A DNA stretch of 64,000 nucleotides from an uncultured Oscillospiraceae bacterium (GTDB taxonomy: Bacteria; Bacillota; Clostridia; Oscillospirales; Ruminococcaceae). The notes beneath the pieces are model-generated. The model did no database searches. It saw nothing but the letters and a program-made list of their open reading frames with translations, and had not been told where the DNA came from. The stretch lies in assembly GCA_900547455.1 (NCBI GenBank), contig URGV01000007.1:9560-73559 (forward strand), read 5' to 3'. Shown piece by piece: positions 17,021 to 24,607 of this stretch (within the stretch, counting starts at the first letter, position 1; every line of letters begins with the position of its first letter). Both the position numbers and the translations under genes were made by a program.

Positions 17021-17049
17021 ATTATACAAAAAAACGGCATTTCCGTCAA
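17021..17049 (-). promoter_or_regulatory. Promoter of the NusG-II gene
   Basis: Minus strand -35 TTGACG (17044-17049), 17-base spacer, -10 TATAAT (17021-17026). Confidence 0.8.
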
Positions 17050-17052
17050 GAG

Positions 17053-17086
17053 AAAAGCGGGCGTCTGAGATCAGACGCCCGCTTTT
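17053..17086. terminator. Terminator of the desulfoferrodoxin gene
   Basis: Perfect 16-bp arms (17053-17068 and 17071-17086) with T runs on both sides. It lies just after the desulfoferrodoxin stop and just before the next promoter. Confidence 0.9.
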
Positions 17087-17119
17087 GTTTTGAGGTGTTC
17101 TTTTGAAAGATGGTGTTGT

Positions 17120-17494
17120 TTATACGTTGGCGCTCCACAGACCGTGCAGGTCACAGTAAGCGTAAGCGGCAACTGCCTTGTCGCCCTCGGTCAGCGCGAA
17201 GACAGCCTCCGGCTTGTCACCCGGTTTCAGGGTCTTGCGCTGGAAGCCTTCGGCAGTCTCCAGAACGATCCATTTGATCGAGTGCTCCTCGAGCATCGGA
17301 TGTGCAACCGAGCCGACGGTGACAGTGACGTTGCTGCCGTTGACCGAGATGACCGGAACGTGTTTTTCGGTGGCCGCATCGGTGCTGCCTGGGATGAGCT
17401 CGCTCATCTTCTCTCCGCAGCACATAACCGGAACGCCTTTGTTTTCCATGAAGGTGATGATGTTGCCACAGTGTTTGCAGATATAGAATTTCAT
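17120..17494 (-). CDS. Desulfoferrodoxin (class I superoxide reductase)
   Basis: A 124-residue cytoplasmic iron protein that reduces superoxide to hydrogen peroxide without making oxygen. The N-terminal rubredoxin-like centre I ligands are Cys6, Cys9, Cys25 and Cys26. The catalytic centre II is shown by EKHVPV, the two histidines in AHPMLEEH, and the Cys-His pair in YCDLHGLW. All key residues are intact. It is a single gene with its own promoter and terminator; with PerR and rubrerythrin elsewhere in the window it points to an obligate anaerobe. Confidence 0.95.
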   Translation of the reverse strand: MKFYICKHCGNIITFMENKGVPVMCCGEKMSELIPGSTDAATEKHVPVISVNGSNVTVTVGSVAHPMLEEHSIKWIVLETAEGFQRKTLKPGDKPEAVFALTEGDKAVAAYAYCDLHGLWSANV

Positions 17495-17562
17495 AAAAAC
17501 TTCCTTCTTTCTTACAAGTTGATTTAATGTATACCAAATTTGTTTATTTTAACCCTGACTCT

Positions 17563-17591
17563 AGTATACACCATCGCCCTGCAATTTGCAA
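17563..17591 (-). promoter_or_regulatory. Promoter of the desulfoferrodoxin gene
   Basis: Minus strand -35 TTGCAA (17586-17591), 17-base spacer, -10 TATACT (17563-17568); leader of about 65 bases. Confidence 0.75.
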
Positions 17592-17624
17592 GGGGGAAAG
17601 CGAAAGTTTACAGCTTATTTTTAT

Positions 17625-18338
17625 TTAGGAAGCGGAGCTGTTTCTTTCTGGAATGTCCCGGATAATCAGCCAGCACAGCGCCATGATGATGGCGGCTGCC
17701 AGCAGATAGAATCCACCGGCGAGGAAGGGGTGAGTGTAAGGGAAGGTGAAGAAGGTATCCAGCGCCGCATCAAACAGGCTTTCGTACCGGATAGCAAAAT
17801 TGCCAAAGAGGAAAACAGCGCCGCCTATCAGGATCGAGACAACCCATTTGCCGATTTTGTTTAGGCGGTAGAATCCGCAGGTGAGCAGGTAGCCGATGCT
17901 CATCAGCAGCAGGTTGGCGCAGTACATCTGGACACTGTTGGCGAACAGGCGCAGCGGGAACGGGTCGAGTCCCATCTCAAACAGTGGGGAGAGGACGGGG
18001 AAGCCGCTCAGCAGAAAGACGCCCAAAATCACAAGGTTGAACAGGACGAGAAGCGCGTCGACCACAAGGGCGGTGCAGATCCAGCCCTTGACCAGCGTCT
18101 TGCGGGTGGCGCCAAGCTGCAGGTGCACCAGAAAGTTTTGGCGGAAGGTGCACATCGCTGCGACGAACAAAAACCACTGGCTGGAGGTTTCCAGCCCGGA
18201 AGTGAAGCTCTCCCCCTGTGCTAAAGTCTGCGAGGTGAGGCCGGCAGCGATGTAAAGGACGATCATGATGCCGTAGAAGATGGGGAAGGCGTAGCGGTAA
18301 TCGGAAAGTTGATAGCGAAAGGATGTCGCGGTGTTCAT
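17625..18338 (-). CDS. ABC-2 type permease-like membrane protein of the second GntR cassette
   Basis: A 237-residue protein with about six hydrophobic segments and no ATPase motifs. The start at 18338 has AAGGAGGAG just upstream; a longer frame reaches back into the ATPase gene without support. It starts 16 bases after the ATPase stop and is the last gene of the GntR-ATPase-permease operon. Substrate unknown. Confidence 0.75.
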   Translation of the reverse strand: MNTATSFRYQLSDYRYAFPIFYGIMIVLYIAAGLTSQTLAQGESFTSGLETSSQWFLFVAAMCTFRQNFLVHLQLGATRKTLVKGWICTALVVDALLVLFNLVILGVFLLSGFPVLSPLFEMGLDPFPLRLFANSVQMYCANLLLMSIGYLLTCGFYRLNKIGKWVVSILIGGAVFLFGNFAIRYESLFDAALDTFFTFPYTHPFLAGGFYLLAAAIIMALCWLIIRDIPERNSSAS

Positions 18339-18354
18339 AAGAGGCTCCTCCTTT

Positions 18355-19221
18355 TTATCGCTGGGATGGATCGGACGGATGTTCCGTTCCGACCAGCTGG
18401 ACAAACAGCTGCTGCAGGCTCAGGCCGGTGACCTCCAGCGTGCTAGGCAGGTCGCCGCGCTCGCCCAGAATGGCGGCGGTCTTGAGCCCGCCGATCACAT
18501 CCGTACCGATGACATGGCGGCCCGCGCAATAGTCATCCACCTCACCGATGCGGCCGGAGACGCAGTAGCCCTGGTTCAGCAGATGCTCGGCGCTGTCATC
18601 GACCAGCAGTTTGCCGTGGTCGATGATGAGGACGTGTTCCAGCAGCCCCTCCACCTCGCCGATCAGGTGGGTCGAGAGCAGGATGCAGGAGGGCGACTCG
18701 CTGTAGCTCTGAATCAACAGCTTGTAGAACAGCTCCCGGTGGAAGGCGTCCATTCCCAGCGTCGGCTCGTCGAGCAGCAGCAGCGGGGTGTGGACCGACA
18801 GCGCCAGCACCACCCGCAGCACCGATTTGTAGCCGGTGGAGAGTTTGAGGTTGTTCTTTTTCAGGTCCAGCTCGAACTGTTTGGCGTAGTTTAGGCACTG
18901 CTCCTTGTCAAAGCTGGGGTAGGCGGCGGCCATCCAGCGGATGACGTCCCGCACCTTCATCTCGGCAAAATTTGCGCCCTCGGTGGCAAAGAAGATCTGC
19001 CGTTGTGCCTGCTCGTTTTCCCAGACGCTTTGCTCGTCCAGCAGAATCTGGCCGGTGGTGGGCTGGAAGCGGTTGGCGATCATCCGCAGCAGGGTGGTCT
19101 TGCCCGCGCCGTTGCGCCCCAGCAGGCCGCAGATCATCGGCTCGGACAGGGTGAAGCTGACCTTGTCGACAGCGGTTTGATTTTGGAAGGTCTTGGTGAC
19201 CGATTGGCAGTTCAGTTTCAT
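18355..19221 (-). CDS. ABC transporter ATP-binding protein of the second GntR cassette
   Basis: A 288-residue ATPase with Walker A GRNGAGKTT, a weak signature (LSTGYKS) and Walker B LLLLDEP followed by TLGMDA. The start at 19221 overlaps the upstream GntR stop by four bases (ATGA), and AAAGGGG lies nine bases upstream. The C-terminal region after the ATPase core is longer than in the first cassette. Cassettes of this form often confer resistance or act in envelope homeostasis; no substrate can be inferred. Confidence 0.88.
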   Translation of the reverse strand: MKLNCQSVTKTFQNQTAVDKVSFTLSEPMICGLLGRNGAGKTTLLRMIANRFQPTTGQILLDEQSVWENEQAQRQIFFATEGANFAEMKVRDVIRWMAAAYPSFDKEQCLNYAKQFELDLKKNNLKLSTGYKSVLRVVLALSVHTPLLLLDEPTLGMDAFHRELFYKLLIQSYSESPSCILLSTHLIGEVEGLLEHVLIIDHGKLLVDDSAEHLLNQGYCVSGRIGEVDDYCAGRHVIGTDVIGGLKTAAILGERGDLPSTLEVTGLSLQQLFVQLVGTEHPSDPSQR

Positions 19222-19586
19222 CTGGAAAATCCCCTTTCTATCCATTCCTGCAGCTGCTGAGGGCTGATCGAGAGGCGCTTGGCCTCCTGTATGAGCGGCA
19301 GCACATACTGGGTGAAAAATTCCTCCTGCCGCTTCTCCTTGAGCTTTTGTAAGGCTCCGTCACAGACAAACATGCCGATTCCTCTCCTTTTGTAAACGAT
19401 GCCGGCATCCACCAGCAGGTTAATGCCCTTGAGGGCGGTGGCCGGGTTGATCTTGTAGCTGGCGGCCAGCTCGGTGATGGAGGGGATCTGCTCCCCCTCG
19501 CGGTAGACCCCGGAAAGGATCTCATCCTCCAGCCCCTGCTGCACCTGGACAAAGATGGGGGTCTGGCTTGCAAAATCAATCTTCAA
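19218..19586 (-). CDS. GntR family regulator, YtrA subfamily (second cassette)
   Basis: A 122-residue repressor: winged helix with SITELAASYKINPATALKGI as the recognition region and a short helical tail. The start codon is TTG at 19586, with AGGGAGG seven bases upstream. It overlaps the ATPase gene by four bases. Independent of the first cassette's regulator in sequence and operator, so the two systems are probably not cross-wired. Confidence 0.88.
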   Translation of the reverse strand: MKIDFASQTPIFVQVQQGLEDEILSGVYREGEQIPSITELAASYKINPATALKGINLLVDAGIVYKRRGIGMFVCDGALQKLKEKRQEEFFTQYVLPLIQEAKRLSISPQQLQEWIERGFSR

Positions 19587-19614
19587 TCGGATGCCTCCCT
19601 TCGGTTGTTTATTG

Positions 19615-19674
19615 GTTAATTAGTTGAGTAATTAACTATGGCTCCAGTATACACGGCTCGACTGCGCTTGTCAA
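19615..19674 (-). promoter_or_regulatory. Promoter and operator of the second GntR-ABC cassette
   Basis: Minus-strand -35 TTGACA (19669-19674), 17-base spacer, -10 TATACT (19646-19651). Downstream lies an inverted repeat GTTAATTA (19615-19622) and TAATTAAC (19629-19636), 8-bp arms with a 6-base spacer, in the start region of the transcript. Probable autorepression site; it differs from the first cassette's operator. Confidence 0.8.
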
Positions 19675-19725
19675 GAGGGAAAGGGGAAATTTTGAAAATT
19701 TTTTGCAGCGAAGGGAGGAAACCTT

Positions 19726-19754
19726 TTTACAAAACGCGCCAAATGTGTTATACT
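19726..19754 (+). promoter_or_regulatory. Promoter of the SdpI-like gene
   Basis: -35 TTTACA (19726-19731), 17-base spacer, -10 TATACT (19749-19754). Confidence 0.7.
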
Positions 19755-19811
19755 GTAAAAAGCTAACCACATTCGCAAATTTGTTTTGAGGCAGAAAGGA
19801 TTGTCAAAAAA

Positions 19812-20177
19812 ATGCTGTTGCTTTTGATTCCTGTATTGATGATTATCTGGGGATTCTGGTGGATCTACAAGCCCCCGAAATACCCGAAAAATCCCGATAA
19901 TCTGGGCAATTTCTTCATCGGCTACCGCACCCAGTGGGCGCTGAAAAGCCCGGACACCTGGCTGTATTCGCACGTGCGCTACGGCCGGTGGATGGTGGGT
20001 CTGGGGCTGGTGTCGCTGGTGCTGACGGTGGTGTTTGTGTTTGTGCTGCCGGCCAACATTGTGGAGCGGGCGATTCTGGCGATGGACGTCATCATGCTGA
20101 TCATCCCCTACATCCCGATCGAGAAGGACCTGCGGTACTACTATGACAAGAATGGTCACCGGAGAGAAAATCTGTAA
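19812..20177 (+). CDS. SdpI-like small membrane protein
   Basis: A 121-residue protein with one N-terminal helix, the soluble motif GYRTQWALKSPDTWLYSH, and two or three further helices. The GYRT...KS..TW pattern is the signature of the SdpI/YfhL family, whose founding member gives immunity to the Bacillus killing factor SDP; most relatives have no tested role. It has its own promoter and terminator. A second, more divergent relative lies at 27191-27529. Confidence 0.75.
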   Translation: MLLLLIPVLMIIWGFWWIYKPPKYPKNPDNLGNFFIGYRTQWALKSPDTWLYSHVRYGRWMVGLGLVSLVLTVVFVFVLPANIVERAILAMDVIMLIIPYIPIEKDLRYYYDKNGHRRENL

Positions 20178-20183
20178 AAAACG

Positions 20184-20214
20184 GAAGGCTAGCCCCGTTA
20201 CGGGGCTGGCCTTC
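20184..20214 (+). terminator. Intrinsic terminator after the SdpI-like gene
   Basis: Arms 20184-20197 and 20201-20214 with one G-U pair, followed by TTATT. Confidence 0.8.
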
Positions 20215-20223
20215 TTATTGCAA

Positions 20224-20252
20224 TAGACAGCTTGTTAGCCTTGTGATATAAT
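20224..20252 (+). promoter_or_regulatory. Promoter of the XRE/TPR regulator
   Basis: -35 TAGACA (20224-20229), 17-base spacer, -10 TATAAT (20247-20252). Confidence 0.7.
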
Positions 20253-20284
20253 AGCGGTAAGGACCCCGGCGGAGGAGGTGCGCG

Positions 20285-21220
20285 ATGCAAGGGTACAACG
20301 TTGGCTACTACATCAGGCGGATTCGGAAGGAGAAGGGCATCTCACAGGAGGCGCTCTATGAGGGGCTGTGCAGCCGCTCGACCATTCACCGAATCGAAAG
20401 CGGTGAGCAGAATCCAAACTTTTTCACAGCAATCAATCTTCTGCAGCGGCTGGGGCTGGACGAGAGCAGTTTTCTCATACCGCTGGGCCCGCGGGACTTT
20501 GAGATTTGCAATCTGCAAAAGGAGATTGTCGCGCTCAATGCCCAGTCCCAGTTTGAGCAGGCGCTGGAGCGAATCGACCGGCTGGAAAAGCTGGTCGCCC
20601 CCAAGGAGAAGCTGGCGCAGCAGTTTTTGCTGCGCTCGCGGGCGCTGGCAGGATACTGGCAGGACGGCAAACACCTGCCCTATGATTATCCGACCCAGCG
20701 CCAGATGCTGCTGGACGCGCTCGACATCACCCATCCGGATTTTGATCTGGAGAAGATCGAGCGCTGCCTGCTGAGCATCGAGGACATCAAAAGTCTCAAC
20801 CAGATAGCGATCACCTATTCGGAAACAGGCGACAGGCGGTTTGCTATTCGCATCTATGAGCAGGTGATGCGCTACCCGCACAACCGGATGTTCAACAACG
20901 AAGCGCTGCTTACGGTGATGCCGCTGCTGTGCTATAACTATTCCCGCCTGTTGGGTAGGGAGCGGCGCTACGAGGAGTGCATTGAGGTTGCGCAGTATGG
21001 GTATGACATCTGCCTAAAATACAACAAGGCTAGATTGTTAGGTGGCTTACTTTTGAATGTTGGCTATTCTTTGCAAAAATTAGGGGAAGATGAAGAGGCA
21101 AAGAAAAAACTGATTGAATCCTACTATGCATTTATGATTGTCAAAAAATTCAGCAGTGCTCAAAAAGTAAAGGATTATATGAAAGAGACTTTTGGCATAG
21201 AATTTAAAGGAGATATTTAA
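20285..21220 (+). CDS. XRE-type regulator with TPR-like C-terminal domain (Rgg/PlcR-like, possible peptide sensor)
   Basis: A 311-residue protein: an N-terminal helix-turn-helix (IRRIRKEKGISQEALYEGLC, then RIESGEQNP) followed by about 240 residues of helical pairs that read as tetratricopeptide-like repeats. This is the layout of RRNPP regulators, which bind re-imported signal peptides. GGAGGAGG precedes the ATG at 20285. The last 200 bases (from about 21010) are markedly AT-rich compared with the GC-rich front, suggesting the C-terminal part was exchanged. It ends tail to tail, overlapping by four bases, with a small secreted protein gene. Target and ligand are inferred, not shown. Confidence 0.75.
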   Translation: MQGYNVGYYIRRIRKEKGISQEALYEGLCSRSTIHRIESGEQNPNFFTAINLLQRLGLDESSFLIPLGPRDFEICNLQKEIVALNAQSQFEQALERIDRLEKLVAPKEKLAQQFLLRSRALAGYWQDGKHLPYDYPTQRQMLLDALDITHPDFDLEKIERCLLSIEDIKSLNQIAITYSETGDRRFAIRIYEQVMRYPHNRMFNNEALLTVMPLLCYNYSRLLGRERRYEECIEVAQYGYDICLKYNKARLLGGLLLNVGYSLQKLGEDEEAKKKLIESYYAFMIVKKFSSAQKVKDYMKETFGIEFKGDI

Positions 21221-21429
21221 TCTTCTCCGACAGGATCATCAATGCAAAGCGGCTTGATTCCTGGCCCCTCGCCGTCATCCGGCGGTGGGGTCTGGTCATC
21301 GTCACCCTTTTCTTCCTCGCCATCTTCTACCGGTGGTGGGGTGGGCAGGTTATCGGCGGCAAAGCTGACCTGCGGCACAGTGGCCAGCAGGGTTAGGGCG
21401 GCGAGCAAAGCAATCAATAATTTTTTCAT
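21217..21429 (-). CDS. Small secreted acidic, proline-rich protein
   Basis: A 70-residue preprotein: a signal peptide (MKKLLIALLAALTLLATVPQ, cleavage after SFA) and a mature part of about 46 residues rich in Asp, Glu, Pro and Gly with a single Cys near the C-terminus. No known family recognised. The start at 21429 has AAAGG nine bases upstream; an ATG three codons earlier is too close to that site. Its stop overlaps the XRE/TPR gene's stop on the other strand, and its promoter abuts the shared palindrome. It could be a signal-peptide precursor or a target of the regulator. Confidence 0.65.
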   Translation of the reverse strand: MKKLLIALLAALTLLATVPQVSFAADNLPTPPPVEDGEEEKGDDDQTPPPDDGEGPGIKPLCIDDPVGED

Positions 21430-21492
21430 GATATTCATCCTTTCTGTATTGATTCGTAGCTACAATTTAAGCTAAGCACATTTTTGGCTTTT

Positions 21493-21570
21493 TGTCAACG
21501 TAGCGTTTCACGACACATAACCATGTGTCGTGAAACGCTTCTTGACTTTTAGAACAATAAGAGGTAAACT
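21493..21570. promoter_or_regulatory. Divergent promoters flanking one large palindrome
   Basis: Perfect 16-bp arms (21503-21518 and 21523-21538, core CACGACACAT) with a 4-base centre. On the left, a minus-strand -35 TTGACA (21493-21498) begins 4 bases away. On the right, a plus-strand -35 TTGACT (21542-21547) begins 3 bases away, with -10 TAAACT (21565-21570) after 17 bases. A site directly upstream of both -35 boxes is where an activator would sit. The adjacent XRE/TPR protein is the obvious candidate. Confidence 0.75.
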
Positions 21571-21631
21571 GTAGATAAAGGAGCTCCTACACGAATGTTC
21601 ACCCAAGACGTATCCTGAAAGGAGATTGAAA

Positions 21632-21952
21632 ATGAAGGCTTTTAAGAGAATATTCGCATCCGTTATGATCGCTGCGATGCTGGCAACGATGGGCGTTTCG
21701 GCGTTTGCCGGTAGTGCTCAGACACGAGGCGCACTTTGTGAATATTGTGGTGTTGGTGAACTGATTCTTTTGGATACGTATACAACTCCATGGACTTATT
21801 TGAGAACAGATGATTGCAATGCGGAGGGTGCGCAAGACTGGATGAAAGATACAATAGAATCCAGAAAGGTAATCAACACATACGAATGTAGCAGCTGCAG
21901 AAAGGGTGTCGTTGGCGAGTATACAGAAACAAGGCGTATCCATAATCACTAA
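21632..21952 (+). CDS. Small secreted protein with paired cysteines
   Basis: A 106-residue preprotein with a signal peptide ending near SAFA and a mature domain with two Cys pairs, CEYC and CSSC, plus one further Cys and a His-rich end (RRIHNH). The layout resembles a small zinc-ribbon or disulfide-bonded domain. AAGGAG lies seven bases before the ATG at 21632. It is transcribed away from the other small secreted gene from the shared palindromic region, so the two are probably co-regulated. No function recognised. Confidence 0.7.
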   Translation: MKAFKRIFASVMIAAMLATMGVSAFAGSAQTRGALCEYCGVGELILLDTYTTPWTYLRTDDCNAEGAQDWMKDTIESRKVINTYECSSCRKGVVGEYTETRRIHNH

Positions 21953-22024
21953 TAAGATTCTATTTATGTACCTTGTTTGCCCACCTCACCCCGGACAAGA
22001 AAAATCGTCCTCACATAAAAGGGA

Positions 22025-22060
22025 GAAGGCCATCCCCGCCCGGGGATGGCCTTCCTCTTT
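22025..22060. terminator. Bidirectional terminator between the small secreted gene and glutaminase
   Basis: Perfect 14-bp arms (22025-22038 and 22041-22054), followed by CTCTTTTTTC on the plus strand and CCCTTTT on the minus strand. Confidence 0.9.
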
Positions 22061-22075
22061 TTTCTTCTGTCCCTG

Positions 22076-22996
22076 TTAGAACAAATTAAAATCCAAATTC
22101 TTCGAGATGTGCTCCAGCACCTTGATGCCGCCCACGCTGTTGCCCTTCTCGTCCAGCGACGGACCGAACACGCCGATGCCCATCCGGTCCACCAGCGCCG
22201 CCGCAATGCCGCCGCCCACGCCGCTCTTGGCCGGGAAGCCCACCGTCATGGCAAACTCGCCCGAGCCGTCATACATCCCGCAGGTCAGCATCAACGCGCG
22301 GATGGCCTTGGCGCTCTCCGGCGGGATCAGCTGCTCGCCCGAGCCCGGGCAGGCGCCGTGGTTTGCCAGCACCGCGCTCATCTGCGCGATGTCCACCGCC
22401 GTCACATTCACCGAGCACATCCGGAAATAAAAGTCCAGACACTCCTCCACGTTGCCCTCCAGAATGCCGCTGGCCTTCAGGTAATATGCCAGCGCCCGGT
22501 TGCGGTCGCCGGTCGCCTTCTCCGAGAGGTAGACCGCCTCGTTTAAAGCGATTGCCTCGTTGCCGCACAGCTTGCGGATGAAGGCAAGAAAGCGCTCGAA
22601 CTTCTCGTCGGCGTTTGCCCCGTCGATGCAGTCGGCCACCGTAATCGCCCCCGCGTTGATGAAGGGGTTGAAGGGTTTTGTTTTGGTCTCCAGCTTGATG
22701 ATCGAGTTGAACGGGTCGCCGGTCGGCTCCACCCCCACCTTGTCGTGGAAGAGGTAGTCCGCGCCCTTGTCGCTGATGGCCAGAATCAGCGAGGCCAGCT
22801 TGGAGATGCTCTGGATGGTGAACGGCACGCGCGAGTCGCCGCACTCCATGATGCTGCCGTCCAGCCCCACGACACAGACGCCCAGATGATACTTGTTCAC
22901 CCGGGCCAGCTCCGGAATGTAGGAGGCCGGCTTGCCGAATTTGATAAAGCAGCGCCCATAGTCGAGCGCGTCCTGCAGATGTTCCTGTGTGAGCAT
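22076..22996 (-). CDS. glsA: Glutaminase (serine-dependent, GlsA family)
   Basis: A 306-residue enzyme, the usual length of the family, that hydrolyses glutamine to glutamate and ammonia. The beta-lactamase-like catalytic Ser-x-x-Lys is in TIQSISKL, with NAGAI and the SGVGGGI segment near the C-terminus. The start is at 22996; the frame is open far upstream but that part overlaps the terminator and end of ackA and has no family residues. GGAAGG lies upstream of the start. Its product feeds the methylaspartate pathway encoded at 53-64 kb. Confidence 0.93.
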   Translation of the reverse strand: MLTQEHLQDALDYGRCFIKFGKPASYIPELARVNKYHLGVCVVGLDGSIMECGDSRVPFTIQSISKLASLILAISDKGADYLFHDKVGVEPTGDPFNSIIKLETKTKPFNPFINAGAITVADCIDGANADEKFERFLAFIRKLCGNEAIALNEAVYLSEKATGDRNRALAYYLKASGILEGNVEECLDFYFRMCSVNVTAVDIAQMSAVLANHGACPGSGEQLIPPESAKAIRALMLTCGMYDGSGEFAMTVGFPAKSGVGGGIAAALVDRMGIGVFGPSLDEKGNSVGGIKVLEHISKNLDFNLF

Positions 22997-23048
22997 GGGG
23001 AATCTTCCTTTCCAAAAATAAAGCGGTAGAATATAAGCCGCTGTTTCT

Positions 23049-23076
23049 ATTGTACAACAGATTGTCAGGAATGCAA
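23049..23076 (-). promoter_or_regulatory. Promoter of the glutaminase gene
   Basis: Minus strand -35 TTGCAT (23071-23076), 16-base spacer, -10 TACAAT (23049-23054). Confidence 0.6.
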
Positions 23077-23132
23077 GAGGGAAAACAGAAAATTTGTCCT
23101 GCTTTTTCGATTGATGCTGAAAGCGCACAAAA

Positions 23133-23162
23133 AAGGCCGCTGCCCAAACGGGCAGCGGCCTT
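23133..23162 (-). terminator. Terminator of the acetate kinase gene
   Basis: Perfect 13-bp arms (23133-23145 and 23150-23162). On the minus strand six T follow. It separates ackA from glutaminase. Confidence 0.9.
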
Positions 23163-23177
23163 GCAGTTTTTGGAAAC

Positions 23178-24374
23178 TTAGATGAGAGCCAGGGTGTCTC
23201 TTGCGATGGCAAGCTCTTCGTTGGTTGGGATAACCATAACTTTGACCTTGGAATCGGCAGCGGAGATAACCTTGTTCTCGCCTCTGGTGTGGTTGGCTTC
23301 CTTGTCGATCTTGACGCCCAGGTAGCCCCAGTATTTCTCGCACAGCTCTTCGCGGATCTCGATGTCGTTCTCGCCGACGCCAGCGGTGAAGGCGATTGCA
23401 TCAACGCCGTTCATAGCAGCAGCGTAGGAGCCAACGTATTTGGCGATGCGGTAGGTGTAGGCGTCCAGAGTAACTTTAGCCAGGTGGTGACCTTCCTCAG
23501 CAGCGGCAGTGATGTCGCGGCAGTCAGAGGACAGGCCGCCGCTCATGCCCAGCAGGCCGGACTTCTTGTTGAGAATGTTCAGAACCTCATCGACAGACTT
23601 GTTCTCTTTGTTGCAGATGTACTGTACAACCGCCGGGTCGATGTCGCCGGAGCGGGTACCCATGATCAGGCCCTCCAGAGGGGTCAGGCCCATCGAGGTG
23701 TCGACGCATTTGCCGCCGATCGAAGCGGAAACGGAAGCGCCGTTGCCGATGTGGCAGACGATGACTTTCGCGTTCTCCGGATCCAGGCCGCCGAATTTGA
23801 TCGCCTCTTTGGAGACAAAGCTGTGGCTGGTGCCGTGGAAGCCGTAGCGGCGGATGCCGTACTTCTCATAGTACTCGTGCGGGATGGCGTACAGGTAGGA
23901 CTTCTCGTCCATGCCCATGCCGAAGGTGGTGTCGAATACAGCTACGTTCGGTTTGCCCGGGCAAACTTTTTCACAGGCCTCGATACCCATCAGGTTGGCA
24001 GGGTTGTGCAGAGGGCCCAGGTCGAAGCACTCGCGGATAGCAGCCTTGACATCCTCGTTGACAACGATGGATTTGGTAAACTTGGTGCCGCCGTGGAGTA
24101 CGCGGTGGCCGATTGCATTGATCTCATCGACCGATTTGATGACGCCGTGTTCTGCGCTGGTCAAAGCGTCCAGAACCAGCTGTACAGCTACGGAGTGGTC
24201 CGGCATTGGGGTCTCAACAACATAGTTGTCTTTGCCCGGTACTTTGTGGGTCAGGACAGAACCGTCGATGCCGATTCTCTCGCAGAGACCCTTGGTCAGG
24301 ACCTGCTCGTTCTCCATATCAATCAGCTGATATTTCAGAGAGGAGCTTCCGCAGTTCAAAACAAGAATTTTCAT
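23178..24374 (-). CDS. ackA: Acetate kinase
   Basis: A 398-residue ASKHA-fold kinase converting acetyl phosphate and ADP to acetate and ATP. The N-terminal NCGSSSLKY, central GFHGTSH and GNGAS phosphate-binding motifs and the C-terminal TAGVGEND motif are intact. The start at 24374 has GGAGG eight bases upstream. No phosphotransacetylase gene is next to it. It would harvest ATP from acetyl-CoA made from pyruvate in glutamate fermentation. It is divergent from the acetate-using tRNA enzyme gene tmcAL. Confidence 0.96.
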   Translation of the reverse strand: MKILVLNCGSSSLKYQLIDMENEQVLTKGLCERIGIDGSVLTHKVPGKDNYVVETPMPDHSVAVQLVLDALTSAEHGVIKSVDEINAIGHRVLHGGTKFTKSIVVNEDVKAAIRECFDLGPLHNPANLMGIEACEKVCPGKPNVAVFDTTFGMGMDEKSYLYAIPHEYYEKYGIRRYGFHGTSHSFVSKEAIKFGGLDPENAKVIVCHIGNGASVSASIGGKCVDTSMGLTPLEGLIMGTRSGDIDPAVVQYICNKENKSVDEVLNILNKKSGLLGMSGGLSSDCRDITAAAEEGHHLAKVTLDAYTYRIAKYVGSYAAAMNGVDAIAFTAGVGENDIEIREELCEKYWGYLGVKIDKEANHTRGENKVISAADSKVKVMVIPTNEELAIARDTLALI

Positions 24375-24454
24375 TTCAAATTCCTCCATCATTTTTTAAA
24401 GCCTCCTGCGCGAGAAGCGGGCCAGAGGCGGATTGACACTCCTATACACTTACT

Positions 24455-24483
24455 ATATTATTATATTTAGAGAAACTTTTCAA
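24455..24483 (-). promoter_or_regulatory. Promoter of ackA
   Basis: Minus strand -35 TTGAAA (24478-24483), 17-base spacer, -10 TAATAT (24455-24460). Confidence 0.6.
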
Positions 24484-24607
24484 GAGAAAGACGGCAATAT
24501 TTTTGGCAAAGACGGGAATTTTCGCCCATTTTCCCGAAAATCGGGCGAAAAACGGCTTCCAGCTCGCCAAAAGAGGTTGCGGCTCACCCGGACAGGAGGC
24601 ATTTGAC

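Noticed and set aside
22997..23404. N-terminal extension of glutaminase
   Set aside because: The extra frame crosses the ackA terminator and overlaps the ackA coding end. The family length and ribosome site fit a start at 22996.
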